Shown: positions 17,108 through 25,290 of the stretch, piece after piece | How the letters are laid out: each line of letters opens with the position of its first letter | Numbering within the stretch: the stretch's first letter is position 1 | Source of the DNA: Acrocarpospora pleiomorpha | GTDB lineage: Bacteria; Actinomycetota; Actinomycetes; Streptosporangiales; Streptosporangiaceae | Direction of reading: 5' to 3' | DNA length: 64,000 bases | Assembly (NCBI RefSeq): GCF_009687885.1 | Contig: NZ_BLAF01000010.1 | Span: 186,001 to 250,000, forward strand | The notes under the pieces: model-generated | Database searches by the model: none | The model's input: the letters and a program-made list of their open reading frames with translations, nothing else | What the model was told of the DNA's origin: nothing | Made by a program: the position numbers and the translations under genes

Positions 17108-18031
17108 ATGCGCCGCAGGCTCGGAATCACTCTCATCGCGCTCGGGGCCTTTCTCGTCGTCCTCGCGCCGCTGGTCAGGTATCCCGTGGCCGACCGCCTG
17201 GTCCAGGCCCCCGGTGACCAGTACGGCATCACCAAGCTGGCCGCCGAGAACGCCACCTACTTCAGCGTCGGCGACCTGAAGGTCCTCACCGGAAACCTGG
17301 ACATCACCGTCACCACCCGCGGCGACGTGGACCAGGCCACCGGCGACCACGTCGTCTGGGACCAGTTCACCGCCGTCGACGACGTCACCAACAACAAGCA
17401 GGGCATCTCCCTGTCGGAGTTCCGCAGCGCCTTCAACAAGTACAACGGCGTCGGCGTGAACTGCTGCAACGCCAACATCGACGAGGTGCCGGTGACGCTG
17501 GAGGGCCAGATCTACCTGTTCCCGTTCGGGGTGGAGAAGAAGACGTACAAGGTCTTCAACCCGAGCACCAAGAAGGCGTACGACGCGGTGTTCGTCGGCG
17601 AGGAGACGATCGGCGGGCTCCGGGTCTACAAGTTCGAGCAGAAGATCCCCCCGACCGTCATCGACACGCTGGACGCGCCCGCCTCCGTGCTCGACCTGCC
17701 GGAGACCGGCAACGTCAAGGTCGACCGGGTGTACGACGGCGTGGTGACGTACTGGGTGGAGCCCACCACCGGCGCCCCCGTCAACCAGCAGCAGCAGCGC
17801 CACGAGGTGCTGAAGACGACCGACGGCGTGGAGCGTTTGCCCGCCTTCATCGCCACCGCGAAGTTCACCCCGGCCACCGTGGACGCGCAGGTCGCCACCG
17901 TACGGGAGAGCCTCGACCAGGTGCGGCTGATCAGGAGCACCCTCCCGCTGGCGGCGCTCGTCTTCGGCGTGCTCTCGCTGGCCGTCGGCGTGATCCTGAC
18001 CCGTTCGCGCCGCGAGAAGGCGCCAGAGTAG
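17108..18031 (+). CDS. DUF3068 / PorA-family membrane protein, copy 2
   Basis: 307 residues: an N-terminal helix (LGITLIALGAFLVVLAPLV), an extracytoplasmic domain with the family CC pair (GVNCCNANIDEVP) and VVTYWVEPTTGAPVNQQQ, and a C-terminal helix before a basic end. ATG 17108 follows GGAGGGG; in-frame codons upstream to 17039 lack a good site. It is a diverged paralogue of the protein at 15375, with the same order of motifs, and probably exports or anchors an envelope component. The exact function is unknown. Confidence 0.8.
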   Translation: MRRRLGITLIALGAFLVVLAPLVRYPVADRLVQAPGDQYGITKLAAENATYFSVGDLKVLTGNLDITVTTRGDVDQATGDHVVWDQFTAVDDVTNNKQGISLSEFRSAFNKYNGVGVNCCNANIDEVPVTLEGQIYLFPFGVEKKTYKVFNPSTKKAYDAVFVGEETIGGLRVYKFEQKIPPTVIDTLDAPASVLDLPETGNVKVDRVYDGVVTYWVEPTTGAPVNQQQQRHEVLKTTDGVERLPAFIATAKFTPATVDAQVATVRESLDQVRLIRSTLPLAALVFGVLSLAVGVILTRSRREKAPE

Positions 18032-18042
18032 AACGCGTTCCA
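18029..18042. promoter_or_regulatory. TnnAACnnGTTnnA palindrome, copy 5 (8 of 8)
   Basis: TAGAACGCGTTCCA starts at the stop codon of the second DUF3068 gene and lies just beyond the helR stop. It is a perfect match but precedes no gene here, so it may be a fossil boundary, or a site left when downstream genes were replaced by the helR operon. Confidence 0.4.
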
Positions 18043-18050
18043 GTTCGGCC

Positions 18051-20195
18051 TCAGGAGCTCGTGAGGATGACGAGTCGCTGGGTCGCCCGGGTCATCGCGA
18101 CATAGCGGTCGACCGCTCCCTCGATGCCTTCGCCGAACGCCTCCGGGTCGATGAGGACGACCAGGTCGAACTCGAGCCCTTTCGCCAGCTCCGGGGTCAG
18201 CGACCGGACGCGGGACGTCGCCCGGAACGCGGGGTCGCCGATGACGCAGGCGATCCCGTCGGCGTTCGTGGCGAGCCAGGCGTCGAGGATCGAGCCCAGC
18301 TCCGAAGCGGATCCGTGGACGACGGGGGTGTCGCCGCCGCGGATGGAGGTCGGCACGTTGGCGTCCGGGAGCACGGCCCGGATGACCGGCTCGGCCGCCG
18401 CCATGATCTGTTCCGGCGTCCGGTAGTTGATGCTCAGGGAGGCCAGGGTGATCCGGTCGAGCCCGATCCGCTCGAGCCGTTCCTGCCACGACTCCGTGAA
18501 CCCGTGCCTGGCCTGGGCCCGGTCCCCGACGATGGTGAAGCTCCGGGACGGGCACCGCAGCAGCAGCATCTGCCACTCCGCGTCGGTCAGTTCCTGCGCC
18601 TCGTCCACGACGATGTGCGCGAACGGGCCGGCGAGCAGGTCCGGTTCGGTGCCGGGCGCGGTCTGGTCGACCAGGGTGTCCTGCAGGTCCTGTCCGCGCA
18701 GCATCGTCACCGCGCCTTCGCCGTCGTCGTCGGCTTCGAGCAGGATGTCGGTGACCCTGGCCCGCTGCTCGCGTTCGGCGGCGACGGCGGCCTGGTGCCG
18801 GCGCTTGCGTCGCGCCGCCTCGGGGTCGCCGAGCCGCTGCCGCGCCGCGTCCAGGAGCGGCAGGTCGGACACCGTCCAGGCCTGGGCGTCCGCGCGCTGC
18901 AGCGCCCGTACGTCGTCGGGGCTGAGCCAGGGAGCGCACATCCGCAGGTAGGCGGGCACCGACCACAGGTCTCCGACGAGGTCGGCCGCGTCGATCAGCG
19001 GCCACGCCCGGTTGAAGGTCGTGAGCAGCTCCCTGTCCCGCAACAGCGATTTGCGGAGCAGGTCGGCCGAGGCGTCTCCGTCGTGCTTGTCCATCAGGAT
19101 CGTGAGCAGCTCCGCCCAGATCTGGTCGCGCGCCTCGTTGTGCGGCGTGCCGGGTTCTGGCGCTTCGAACGCCTCGGCCCAGTCGTCGGCGCTCAGCCAG
19201 ATGTCGGACCAGGGGGTCGTGACCGTCATCCCCTTGGCGGGCGGGTTCTCGTAGAACCTGACGGCCGGCTCGATCGCCTTCACCAGGTTCGCGGACGACT
19301 TCAGCAGGGCCACGTCCGGGTCGGTCTCGATCGCCGCCGCGGCACCCTCCGCGACGAGGTCCCGCAGGGTGCAGGTCTGCACGCCCTCCTCGCCGAGGCT
19401 GGGGAGGACGTCGGCGACGTACGCCAGGTAGGGCTGGTGCGGACCGACGAACAGCACGCCGCCCCGGTGGTGACCGAGGCGGGGATCGGAGTAGACGAGG
19501 TAGGCGGAGCGGTGCAGGGCGACGACGGTCTTCCCCGTGCCCGGACCGCCGTCGACGACGAGAGCGCCGCGGGATCCCGCGCGGATGATGGCGTCCTGGT
19601 CGGCCTGGATGGTGCCGAGCACGTCTCGCATCCGGGCCGACCGGTTGCCGCCCAGGCTGGCGATGAAGGCGGACTGATCGTCGAGCGCGGCGTGCCCGAC
19701 CAGCCCGTCGGCGGTGAACACCTCGTCCCAGTAGTCGCTGATCCGGCCGCGGGTCCAGCGATACCTGCGGCGGCTGGCCAGGCCCATCGGGTTGGCGTGG
19801 GTGGCGCCGAAGAACGGCTCGGCCGCGGGGGAGCGCCAGTCGAGCAGCAGCCGGCGGCCCGTGCTGTCGGTGAGGCCGAGCCGTCCGACGTACACGGGCT
19901 CGGGGTTGTCCGCGCTGACCATGTGCCCGAGGCACAGGTCCAGACCGAAGCGGCGCAGGGCGCGCAGGCGAGAGGTCAGCCGGTGGACCTCCAGGTCCCG
20001 GTCGAGCGCCTGCCGGCCTTTGCCACCGGGCGCCTTGCGCTCGGCGTCGAGGCGGCCGGACAGGTCGGTGATCGACTGCTCGAGGCTCTCCGCGATGGCC
20101 GCGAAGTGCCGCTCATCACCGGCGATCAGCGCCGGGTCGGCCTTGGGCGCGAGGTGGCCGGAAAGGTCGAACGCGCTGGTAGTCAGGGGATTCAC
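18051..20195 (-). CDS. helR: HelR-type RNA polymerase-recycling helicase (rifamycin resistance)
   Basis: 714-residue SF1 helicase-like ATPase of the HelD/HelR family. It starts with a coiled-coil-type arm (FAAIAESLEQSITDLSGRLDAERK), then Walker A VVDGGPGTGKTVVALHRSAY near residue 215, Walker B IVVDEAQELTDAEWQML near 527, SINYRTPEQI and the C-terminal motif VDRYVAMTRATQRLVIL. HelR proteins bind RNA polymerase, displace rifamycin and recycle stalled complexes. ATG 20195 lies four bases after the rifamycin glycosyltransferase stop, so the two form one operon under the RAE at 21500. A generic HelD would be the alternative, but this operon context favours HelR. Confidence 0.85.
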   Translation of the reverse strand: MNPLTTSAFDLSGHLAPKADPALIAGDERHFAAIAESLEQSITDLSGRLDAERKAPGGKGRQALDRDLEVHRLTSRLRALRRFGLDLCLGHMVSADNPEPVYVGRLGLTDSTGRRLLLDWRSPAAEPFFGATHANPMGLASRRRYRWTRGRISDYWDEVFTADGLVGHAALDDQSAFIASLGGNRSARMRDVLGTIQADQDAIIRAGSRGALVVDGGPGTGKTVVALHRSAYLVYSDPRLGHHRGGVLFVGPHQPYLAYVADVLPSLGEEGVQTCTLRDLVAEGAAAAIETDPDVALLKSSANLVKAIEPAVRFYENPPAKGMTVTTPWSDIWLSADDWAEAFEAPEPGTPHNEARDQIWAELLTILMDKHDGDASADLLRKSLLRDRELLTTFNRAWPLIDAADLVGDLWSVPAYLRMCAPWLSPDDVRALQRADAQAWTVSDLPLLDAARQRLGDPEAARRKRRHQAAVAAEREQRARVTDILLEADDDGEGAVTMLRGQDLQDTLVDQTAPGTEPDLLAGPFAHIVVDEAQELTDAEWQMLLLRCPSRSFTIVGDRAQARHGFTESWQERLERIGLDRITLASLSINYRTPEQIMAAAEPVIRAVLPDANVPTSIRGGDTPVVHGSASELGSILDAWLATNADGIACVIGDPAFRATSRVRSLTPELAKGLEFDLVVLIDPEAFGEGIEGAVDRYVAMTRATQRLVILTSS

Positions 20196-20199
20196 GACA

Positions 20200-21441
20200 T
20201 CAGCTCCGATCCGAGGTGGACACTGGGCGGCTCTCTCGGCCGACCGCGTCGAGCAGCAGCTTCGCGGCCACCGTCGCCCCGTCGGTACGGATCGTGCCAG
20301 CCAGGGCGGTCGCTCGCGCGCGGGTCCCGAGAGCCGTCGCGAGCGCGGCTGACAGGGACTCGGTCGTCGGAGCCGGACCGTCGTGTGCCGCGCCGATGCC
20401 CAGCTCGGCCACCCGGCCCGCCCAATAGGGCTGATCCGCCAGCTGGGGCACCACCACCTGGGGCGTGCCGGCCTGGGCGGCGGTCGTCGTGGTGCCCGCG
20501 CCGCCGTGGTGCACCACGGCGGCCACCCGGCCGAACAGCGCCTGCTGGTTGACCTCGCCGACGATGAAGCAGTCGTCCCGGTCGTCGATCAGGGCCAGGT
20601 CGGCCCAGCCGCGGGCCACGACCACGCGGCGGCCGTGCGCTCGGACCGCCTCGATGGCCACCTTGGCGACGTCCGTCGACGCGCGCATGGGCATGCTGCC
20701 GAAGCCCACGTACACCGGTGGCGTGCCGGCGTCCAGGAACGCCACCAGCTCGGCCGGGAGCGGGCGAGCGTCGGGCAGGATCCACGCGCCGGTCTGGACG
20801 ACGTCGAGGTCCGGCGTGCCCTGCCACGGGTCCAGGATCGGGTCCGTCGCCAGCCACGGCCGGTCGCCGATGACGTAGTCGCGGACGTTGTCCACCGGTG
20901 GCAGGCCGATCGACGCCCGATTCGTGTTGAGCGCCGCGCCGAACAGCGCGTTGACGTTCTGGGCGTCCAGGTCCCACAACGCCTGGTTGTCGGTCACCTC
21001 CGGCGGCAGCGGCCGTCCCGGATACGCCAGCGGCGGGCGGTGCGGCGACGGCAGGGTGAGCTGCTGGAAGGTCACGGACACGGAGGGGATGCCCAGTTTC
21101 TCGGCCACCGACCGCGCGCCGGCCGCGGTCGGCGTCATGCCGGTCGCCACCAACGCGTCACATCCCTCGGCCGCCGCGGTTACCGCGGCGAACTGGGCGG
21201 CGATCAACTCGGCCGCGCGCCGGGGCAGCGTTGACGGCGGCGGCGCCTGGTCCGTCAGCGCGCGAGCCGCCGGGCCGACCGGCACCAGCGGCACGCCGGC
21301 ACCGGCCAGCCGCCGCGCGAACTCCTCGTCCGGCGGCGCGCACACCCGCACCTCCGCGCCGAGTTCCCGCAGCCGCACCGCGAGTCCCGCCATCGGTTCG
21401 ACGTCCCCGCGCGACCCATACGTCGACAACAACACACGCAC
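20200..21441 (-). CDS. rgt: rifamycin glycosyltransferase (Rgt-type, GT1)
   Basis: 413-residue GT1 enzyme, probably moving a hexose from a UDP-sugar to a rifamycin hydroxyl and so inactivating the drug. The N-terminus is VRVLLSTYGSRGDVEPMAGL, the standard macrolide-glycosyltransferase opening; the C-terminal donor site has VVHHGGAGTTTTAAQAGTPQ near residue 310, then PQLADQPYWAGRV. I chose GTG 21441, seven bases after GGGGG; ATG 21495 would add 18 residues and start within 5 bp of the RAE. The substrate call rests on the upstream RAE and the downstream helR; by sequence alone it would be an erythromycin-family glycosyltransferase. Confidence 0.8.
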   Translation of the reverse strand: MRVLLSTYGSRGDVEPMAGLAVRLRELGAEVRVCAPPDEEFARRLAGAGVPLVPVGPAARALTDQAPPPSTLPRRAAELIAAQFAAVTAAAEGCDALVATGMTPTAAGARSVAEKLGIPSVSVTFQQLTLPSPHRPPLAYPGRPLPPEVTDNQALWDLDAQNVNALFGAALNTNRASIGLPPVDNVRDYVIGDRPWLATDPILDPWQGTPDLDVVQTGAWILPDARPLPAELVAFLDAGTPPVYVGFGSMPMRASTDVAKVAIEAVRAHGRRVVVARGWADLALIDDRDDCFIVGEVNQQALFGRVAAVVHHGGAGTTTTAAQAGTPQVVVPQLADQPYWAGRVAELGIGAAHDGPAPTTESLSAALATALGTRARATALAGTIRTDGATVAAKLLLDAVGRESRPVSTSDRS

Positions 21442-21499
21442 TTCGCAACCCCCCATTGCCGCAGCTTCTGGCTTCGGCCAGCGATTCTGCGGCATGACG

Positions 21500-21519
21500 G
21501 GGGTCTTGCCGCAAGCCCC
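21500..21519 (-). promoter_or_regulatory. rifamycin-associated element (RAE)
   Basis: Read on the minus strand this is GGGGCTTGCGGCAAGACCCC, an inverted repeat essentially identical to the RAE found before rifamycin-inactivating genes and helR in actinomycetes. It lies 58 bp before the chosen rgt start. A possible -10 box (TATAGC, 21532-21527) would put the first transcribed base close to position 21520, inside or at the edge of the RAE. No good -35 box is visible. Confidence 0.85.
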
Positions 21520-21542
21520 CCGGTCCGCTATACGTTGAGAGT

Positions 21543-21568
21543 GGAAAGGAGCGGGAGCTCTCCTTTCC
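21543..21568 (-). terminator. hairpin terminator after the ABC permease
   Basis: GGAAAGGAG (21543-21551) and CTCCTTTCC (21560-21568) form a perfect 9-bp stem with an 8-nt loop. It lies 6 bp beyond the permease stop on the minus strand and before the RAE, so it should separate the ABC operon from the rgt-helR operon. No U-run follows, as is usual in actinobacteria. Confidence 0.65.
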
Positions 21569-21574
21569 CTTCGG

Positions 21575-23515
21575 TCAGTCCGGGCGGGGAGCCGGGTCGG
21601 CGGTGACCGCTCGCAGGAGCGGGCGGCTGAGCGCGCCCGCGCCGATCACGCCCGCGAACCCCACGACGACGCATCCGGCCAGGGTGGCCGCGCCCACCGT
21701 GCTGGCGCCGCCGGACGTGGCGCCGGACATGAACGGCAGCGCGCAGAACACGCCCACGAGGATCGCTCCGCCGCCCATCACCGTCAGCGGGATCAGCGTC
21801 TCGGCCCGGCGGGCCCGGTCGAGCACCTCCAGCGGCGTGCCGGCCAGGCGCAGCAGCCCGTACGTCTGCCGCCGGTCCAGCACCGACGACATGGCGGTGA
21901 TGCCCGAGCTGGCGATGGCCACCAGGAACGACACCGCCAGCACGACGTTCGTGCCCACCCGGATGTCGGTGAAGATCTGCCGGGTGGACTGATTGTCGGC
22001 CCGAGTCGTGGGCGTGCGCCCGGGAACGAGCCCGGCCAGCGCCGTGCGGGCCCGGTCCACGGTGGCCGCGTCGGCGGCGCCGTCGAGGGCCGTGACCACG
22101 GCGTTCCGCTCGGGTTTCACGGTCGCCGTCACGCCGGCTTCGCGCAGGCGTTCGCGGGCCTGCTCGCTCACCTGCTGGGCTTGCCCGGCGGACGTGGTGA
22201 CGCGGAGTTCAGGGGGTCCGGCGGTCCCGCCGTCGAGCACGGCAGGGCTGAGCAGTCCGAGGAAACCGGCCACGAACCCGGTCAGCGCCACCCCGCTCAC
22301 CGTTCGCCAGGCGGAGCGGGGGTCGTCCACGAGCCTGCGGCCGGCGAGCAGCCGTACTGGGCCGCGGGCGAGCCTGGCCGTGATCCGGCCGATCATGCCG
22401 ACCACCCAGGGCCCGACCAGGTTCACGCCCAGGAACGCCAGCGCCAGCGCCACCCCGATGATCGCGATGCCGGTGTTCATCGACAGCAGCGGGATGACGG
22501 CCAGCACCGCAAGCAGGGCGAGCACTCTGACGAACCGCATGGCGGGCGGTGTCTCGCGTTTGGCCACCCCCAGCGGGCTGACCACCACCCGCCGCAGCCC
22601 GACCACCGCCGACAGGCCCACCAGCAGCGGCACGGCGACCAGCACCGCCGCCATGACCAGCGGGCTCGGGAACACGTCGGCCGCGAACCAGGGGCCTCCC
22701 TGCATCTCGATCCTGGACAGCAGCGGCGCGGCCAGGGCGTAGCCGACGGTCCCGGCCAGCGCGCCGGCCAACGCCACGATCACCGCCTCGGCCACGGTCA
22801 TCCCCACCACCTGGCCGGGCCTCGCGCCGACCAGGCGGAGCGCGGCCAGCCGCTGATCGCGCCGGGCCACCGTGAGCCGGGCCGCCGCGCCCCCGAAGAT
22901 AAGCAGCGGCACGACCATGAGCACGCTGGCGATGACCGCGAGCATCTGGTACTGCGTCGCCTCCTGGCTCGCCTGCCCGCCGAGGGTGGCGACCTTGACC
23001 GGCGCCGTGTCGCCGATCGAGTCGCCGCCGCCGGACGCGGCCAGTTCGGCCGGCTTGTGGCCGACGACCGCGACCAGCTCACCCGGATACACGAGCGCCT
23101 CGTCGCCGAGCACCCCCGCCTGGCGGGGGAAACGCGCGGCGAGCTCGGCATCGGGAAGCCGCCCGGCCAGCTCGGCCAGGGCGGGCGAGAGCCACGCCTC
23201 GCCGGGGCGGGGGAAGCGAGGCAGGCCGGGCGGCGGATCGGGTGCCTCGCCGAGCGCGGCCAGGTCGACGACGGTGATCGCCTGGTCGCGGACGAAGTCC
23301 TGGCGCGACCCTTCGATCGCCACGGCGCCCGAGGAAGCCGGGACCGGGTTGCGCCAGGCGCCGCGATCGGCCCTGGCCTGGAAGGCGAAGTTGGCGGCCA
23401 CCGCGAACAGCAGCAGTGCCGTTGACACGGCGACCGCCCCGAGCGTGAGCCAGGTGCCGAGCATGCCGCGGCGTCCGCCGCCCTTGAGCAGGCGCCAGGT
23501 CAGTGCGAGGTTCAT
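21575..23515 (-). CDS. ABC transporter permease, FtsX/MacB type
   Basis: 646-residue membrane protein with an N-terminal helix (GTWLTLGAVAVSTALLLFAVA), an extracytoplasmic region, then FtsX-type domains (ARLTVARRDQRLAALRLVGA; VLDRRQTYGLLRLAGTPLEV), each followed by a helix bundle. Such permeases work with a LolD-like ATPase to export lipids, peptides or antibiotics, or to sense them. ATG 23515 overlaps the stop of the ATPase gene (ATGA). The operon is divergent from the membrane protein and winged-helix regulator pair at 24382. The substrate is unknown. Confidence 0.85.
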   Translation of the reverse strand: MNLALTWRLLKGGGRRGMLGTWLTLGAVAVSTALLLFAVAANFAFQARADRGAWRNPVPASSGAVAIEGSRQDFVRDQAITVVDLAALGEAPDPPPGLPRFPRPGEAWLSPALAELAGRLPDAELAARFPRQAGVLGDEALVYPGELVAVVGHKPAELAASGGGDSIGDTAPVKVATLGGQASQEATQYQMLAVIASVLMVVPLLIFGGAAARLTVARRDQRLAALRLVGARPGQVVGMTVAEAVIVALAGALAGTVGYALAAPLLSRIEMQGGPWFAADVFPSPLVMAAVLVAVPLLVGLSAVVGLRRVVVSPLGVAKRETPPAMRFVRVLALLAVLAVIPLLSMNTGIAIIGVALALAFLGVNLVGPWVVGMIGRITARLARGPVRLLAGRRLVDDPRSAWRTVSGVALTGFVAGFLGLLSPAVLDGGTAGPPELRVTTSAGQAQQVSEQARERLREAGVTATVKPERNAVVTALDGAADAATVDRARTALAGLVPGRTPTTRADNQSTRQIFTDIRVGTNVVLAVSFLVAIASSGITAMSSVLDRRQTYGLLRLAGTPLEVLDRARRAETLIPLTVMGGGAILVGVFCALPFMSGATSGGASTVGAATLAGCVVVGFAGVIGAGALSRPLLRAVTADPAPRPD

Positions 23516-24186
23516 GCGCGCACCTCGCTCACCAGCTGCCCGTCGCGGACCTCGACGGTGCGGTCGCACCAGGCGGCCACGTTCGGGTCGTGGGTGACCA
23601 CGATCAGGCTGGCGCCGTTGTGCCTGGTCGCCTCGACCAGTAGCCGCATCGTGTCGTGGCCGGTGCGCTGGTCGAGGGCGCCGGTGGGCTCGTCGGCGAA
23701 CACCACCGCTGGCTTGCTCACCAGCGCCCTGGCGATGGCCACCCGCTGCGCCTGGCCGCCGGACAGCTCCCCGGGCCGCCGCGTCTCCATCGTCTGCAGG
23801 CCGAGAGGCGCGAACCACTCGCGGGCCTGGCGTACGGCCTGGGCCCTCGGCACGCCGCCCAGCATGAGCGGGAGGGCGACGTTCTCCTCGGCGGGCAGCT
23901 CGGGCAGCAGCTGGCCGAACTGGAAGACAAAGCCGAAGCGGGTACGGCGCAACTCGCTGCGCTTGCGCTCTCCCATCGTGTCGATGCGCTGCCCCAGCAG
24001 GTGCACCTCGCCCTCGTCGGGTTTCATGATCCCGGCCAGGCAGTGCAGCAGCGTCGATTTGCCCGACCCGCTCGGGCCCATGATCGCCACGGCTTCGCCG
24101 CCCCGCACCGCGATGTCCACGCCGCCGAGGGCGACCGTCTGCCCGAACCTCTTCACCAGGGCCCGTCCAACAAGCACGTCATCCAT
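23512..24186 (-). CDS. ABC transporter ATP-binding protein, LolD/MacB type
   Basis: 224-residue ATPase: Walker A AIMGPSGSGKSTLLHCLAGI (about residues 34-53), Q-loop FVFQFGQLLPELPAEENV, signature LSGGQAQRVAIARAL, Walker B VVFADEPTGALD and switch His VVTHDPNVA. It powers the FtsX-type permease encoded just downstream. ATG 24186 gives a normal family length; the open frame upstream to 24354 is unlike the family. Its promoter should lie in the divergent region with the GGAAAGTA sites. Confidence 0.9.
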   Translation of the reverse strand: MDDVLVGRALVKRFGQTVALGGVDIAVRGGEAVAIMGPSGSGKSTLLHCLAGIMKPDEGEVHLLGQRIDTMGERKRSELRRTRFGFVFQFGQLLPELPAEENVALPLMLGGVPRAQAVRQAREWFAPLGLQTMETRRPGELSGGQAQRVAIARALVSKPAVVFADEPTGALDQRTGHDTMRLLVEATRHNGASLIVVTHDPNVAAWCDRTVEVRDGQLVSEVRA

Positions 24187-24312
24187 GCCGACGAGCCTCG
24201 CGCCCGGGACGGGTACAGGAGATCGGCCGTTCGTCCACATCCATCTCGACCGCCTCGGCCGAACGGCGGATCCCGGGGACCGGCTGGACCAAGCTCGAGC
24301 GTGTGCGATGAG

Positions 24313-24365
24313 GGAAAGTACTTGCCAGCCAGGAAACCTCATTGTACTTTCCATCTAGGAAAGTA
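24313..24365. promoter_or_regulatory. operator with three GGAAAGTA half-sites
   Basis: TACTTTCC-ATCTA-GGAAAGTA (24345-24365) is a perfect inverted repeat with 8-bp arms, and a third GGAAAGTA sits at 24313-24320. The cluster lies between the divergent ABC operon and the 24382 gene, close to where both promoters should be. The winged-helix protein at 24861 is the natural candidate to bind it. Confidence 0.6.
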
Positions 24366-24381
24366 TTGTCGAGGAGGGCAC

Positions 24382-24864
24382 ATGTCTGACCAGGTACGGC
24401 CCGAGGAGGCCGCACGCGCGCTCACCGAGATCGGCCAGCGGCAGGAGCAGGTCATCCGGCTGACCGTCATTCCCCACTGGTACTGGTGGGCCATCGCCGT
24501 CCTGATGGTCGCGTTCGCGGCGGCCGTCGACACCCGGCAGAGTCTCGTCGTCGGGATCGGCACCGCCGTGTTCGTGGCCGGCGTGCTCACCAGCACCGGG
24601 CGGGTGGTGTTCCGCACGGTCCGTAGCGCCCAGCCGCGCAACGACCTGCTCGGCCCCGGTGGCGTGGTCGCGATCCTGGGCTTCGTGGCGGTCACCAACG
24701 TCGTGTCGCTGGCGGTCGCGTTCATCCTGAAGGCGTTCGGGGTTTCGTACGCCGCGACCATTGGTGTCTCGGTCGCCGCCGTCATGCTCGTGGTCGGCGG
24801 CCCGATGCTCATGCGGTACCTTCAGGGACTCATGCTCGCGAACCGGTCCGGGAGTCGTCGGTGA
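24382..24864 (+). CDS. small membrane protein, regulator partner
   Basis: 160-residue protein with a short cytoplasmic N-terminus (RPEEAARALTEIGQRQEQVI) and four predicted helices in two pairs (WYWWAIAVLMVAFAAAV; VVGIGTAVFVAGVLT; VVAILGFVAVTNVVSLAVAF; IGVSVAAVMLVVGGPML). ATG 24382 follows GAGGAGGG. It overlaps the downstream winged-helix gene by 4 nt, a pairing often seen in actinobacteria. It may sequester or tune the regulator at the membrane. Function is unknown. Confidence 0.7.
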   Translation: MSDQVRPEEAARALTEIGQRQEQVIRLTVIPHWYWWAIAVLMVAFAAAVDTRQSLVVGIGTAVFVAGVLTSTGRVVFRTVRSAQPRNDLLGPGGVVAILGFVAVTNVVSLAVAFILKAFGVSYAATIGVSVAAVMLVVGGPMLMRYLQGLMLANRSGSRR

Positions 24865-25199
24865 TCAAGCCCAAGTTCGACGAGCTGATCCACGCACCCA
24901 CCCGGCTCTCGCTCGTCTCCCTGCTCGCGGCCACCGGGTGGGCGGACTTCCAGTTCCTGCGCGACAGCGTCGGCCTGTCGGACTCCGCCCTGTCGAAACA
25001 GCTCACGACGCTCGAGGACGCCGGCTACATCGAGATCCGTAAGGGCTTCGTCGGAAAGCGGCCGCGCACGTCGGCGAGGCTCACCAACGTCGGCCGGGCG
25101 GCCTTCGACCAGCACGTCGCCGCACTGCAGGAGATCGTCGCCAAAGCGGGCGCGTCGGTGCTCCCCTCGACCTCCTCCGATGGGCCAGGTCGCTGGTGA
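24861..25199 (+). CDS. winged-helix transcriptional regulator (MarR/ArsR-like)
   Basis: 112-residue DNA-binding protein with a winged helix: RLSLVSLLAATGWADFQFLR, recognition helix SDSALSKQLTTLEDAGYIEI, then the wing KGFVGKRPRTSARLT and a short dimerisation helix. It starts at GTG 24861, overlapping the membrane-protein stop. It probably represses its own operon and the divergent ABC exporter through the GGAAAGTA sites at 24313-24365. The signal is unknown. Confidence 0.8.
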   Translation: MIKPKFDELIHAPTRLSLVSLLAATGWADFQFLRDSVGLSDSALSKQLTTLEDAGYIEIRKGFVGKRPRTSARLTNVGRAAFDQHVAALQEIVAKAGASVLPSTSSDGPGRW

Positions 25200-25290
25200 C
25201 CGCTGTCATAGCCGCCCGCGAGTGTTAATGGGGGATTCACGCCGATCTTGTCTGGGCTGGACATGATCAACACCGAATGCGGAGGTGTGC

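Noticed and set aside
25285..25290. GTG 25285 as start of the first SGNH protein
   Set aside because: It abuts the GGAG site; GTG 25291 has normal spacing and a better signal peptide.
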